Below are positions 63,383-64,000 of a stretch of 64,000 nucleotides of DNA, in pieces (the first letter of the stretch is position 1; each line of letters opens with the position of its first letter). The notes under the pieces were generated by a model, which was not told the DNA's origin, made no database searches, and saw only the letters and a program-made list of their open reading frames with translations. The position numbers and the translations under genes were made by a program. The stretch is from Membranihabitans maritimus (GTDB taxonomy: Bacteria; Bacteroidota; Bacteroidia; Chitinophagales; Saprospiraceae), in assembly GCF_021729145.1 (NCBI RefSeq), contig NZ_JAJSLW010000001.1, positions 310,001-374,000 on the forward strand. The letters are read 5' to 3'.

Positions 63383-64000
63383 ATGACCTGGAACTGGCAA
63401 AAAAAAGACTGGCCTGAATTTCATTGGAATGCTGAATTATTAGCAAAATTCGAAGAAAAATTTCTGCACCAATCCGGTATTCTTATCGGTGCTTCTAGGC
63501 ATTTCAATGAAGAAGAAAAAAATATCCTTATCATAGATATCATAACTGATGAAGCGATAAAAACATCAGAAATTGAGGGAGAAATCCTCAATCGGGACAG
63601 TGTACAAGTCTCTATACGGCGGAATTTTGGTTTGGAATCCGATCATCGTCGCGTAGAACCTGCCGAACAAGGTATCGCTGACATGATGACGGACTTGTAT
63701 CAAAATTATGATGCGCCGCTCTCTCACTCCTTATTGCATCAATGGCATAAAATGATCACAAACGGACGAAACGATCTTAAAGAAATAGGTAATTACCGCA
63801 CGCATACGGATCCTATGCAAGTAGTTTCGGGTCCCATTCATCGTCCTATAGTCCATTTCGAAGCTCCTCCATCTCATCGCGTTTATAAGGAAATGGAAGA
63901 TTTTCTATCCTGGTATAGTCGAACTGCACCTGGCAAGTCCAGTACAATTCCAGCACTAACGCGAGCCGGTATTGCTCACCTGTACTTTGTCAGTATTCAC
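63383..64000 (+). CDS. Fic family protein, N-terminal part
   Basis: A partial gene (206 codons, running off the right edge). The start MTWNWQKKDWPEFHWN and the DUF4172-like N-terminal region are typical. T-S-E-I-E-G (codons about 61-66) is the inhibitory helix motif [S/T]xxxE[G/N] of self-inhibited Fic enzymes. The HxFx[D/E]GNGR catalytic motif would lie beyond the window. It probably AMPylates a target protein. Confidence 0.85.
   Translation, partial: MTWNWQKKDWPEFHWNAELLAKFEEKFLHQSGILIGASRHFNEEEKNILIIDIITDEAIKTSEIEGEILNRDSVQVSIRRNFGLESDHRRVEPAEQGIADMMTDLYQNYDAPLSHSLLHQWHKMITNGRNDLKEIGNYRTHTDPMQVVSGPIHRPIVHFEAPPSHRVYKEMEDFLSWYSRTAPGKSSTIPALTRAGIAHLYFVSIH

Noticed and set aside
1-64000. CRISPR arrays, tRNA and rRNA genes
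   Set aside because: No regularly spaced repeats and no recognisable tRNA or rRNA sequences were seen on either strand.

Overview
The window reads as one end of a carbohydrate-utilisation region from a member of the Bacteroidota. The evidence is two SusC/SusD outer-membrane pairs, an ECF sigma factor with a FecR-type anti-sigma factor, a STN-domain SusC, a type IX secretion C-terminal domain, an AT-rich base composition, no obvious Shine-Dalgarno sequences, and a few promoter boxes of the TAnnTTTG type. The many sulfatases suggest a marine or other sulfated-glycan-degrading lifestyle. I cannot name a genus from sequence alone.

Region 1 (311-14042, minus strand) is a sulfatase PUL. In transcription order it has an ECF sigma gene, an 816-bp gap, fecR, susC-like, susD-like and four sulfatases. 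Two of the sulfatases are close paralogues with an unusual C-T-V-S-R active-site motif, one is arylsulfatase-like and one is iduronate-2-sulfatase-like. Region 2 (14547-29875, minus) is a battery of predicted exported enzymes: a BNR/sialidase-fold protein, a beta-helix protein, a two-module amidohydrolase, a DegT-type aminotransferase, a PQQ dehydrogenase with a built-in cytochrome c, a heparinase II/III-type protein, a ceramidase-like hydrolase and two more amidohydrolases. Most carry Tat-like RR motifs. Four copies of the palindrome GGTAACGTTACC (90, 14175, 21185, 28306) sit at gene or operon heads in regions 1 and 2 and suggest one LacI-type regulon whose regulator lies outside the window.

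A dead transposase (30277-30799) separates this from region 3 (30844-45684, minus), a second PUL. It holds susC, susD, four paralogous five-bladed-propeller proteins of GH32/GH43-like appearance, an amidohydrolase/class III aminotransferase fusion in the middle of them, and a sialidase-fold protein. Divergent from it is region 4 (46285-53422, plus), a cytosolic catabolic operon: a 3-hydroxyacyl-CoA-dehydrogenase-family enzyme, a GSAM-type aminotransferase, a second dehydrogenase that has lost its catalytic His, an M19 dipeptidase, a leaderless ceramidase-like protein and a D-threonine-aldolase/DSD1-type PLP enzyme.

The right end (53396-64000) is ordinary or unrelated: two glycosyltransferases, an FMN reductase, a six-repeat CHRD surface protein, a DUF4143 remnant, a copper chaperone plus P1B ATPase, and the start of a Fic protein.

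The most interesting possibility is that regions 1-4 act together. A sulfated acidic glycan would be cleaved and desulfated outside, oxidised by the PQQ enzyme and opened by lactonase/amidohydrolase-type enzymes in the periplasm. Nitrogen- or amide-bearing pieces would then be processed in the cytosol by the aminotransferase, dehydrogenase, dipeptidase and D-hydroxyamino-acid-type enzymes. The substrate is not known, and this model is inference. A recurring theme is a canonical enzyme paired with a paralogue that has lost catalytic residues, seen in the amidohydrolases and in the dehydrogenases.
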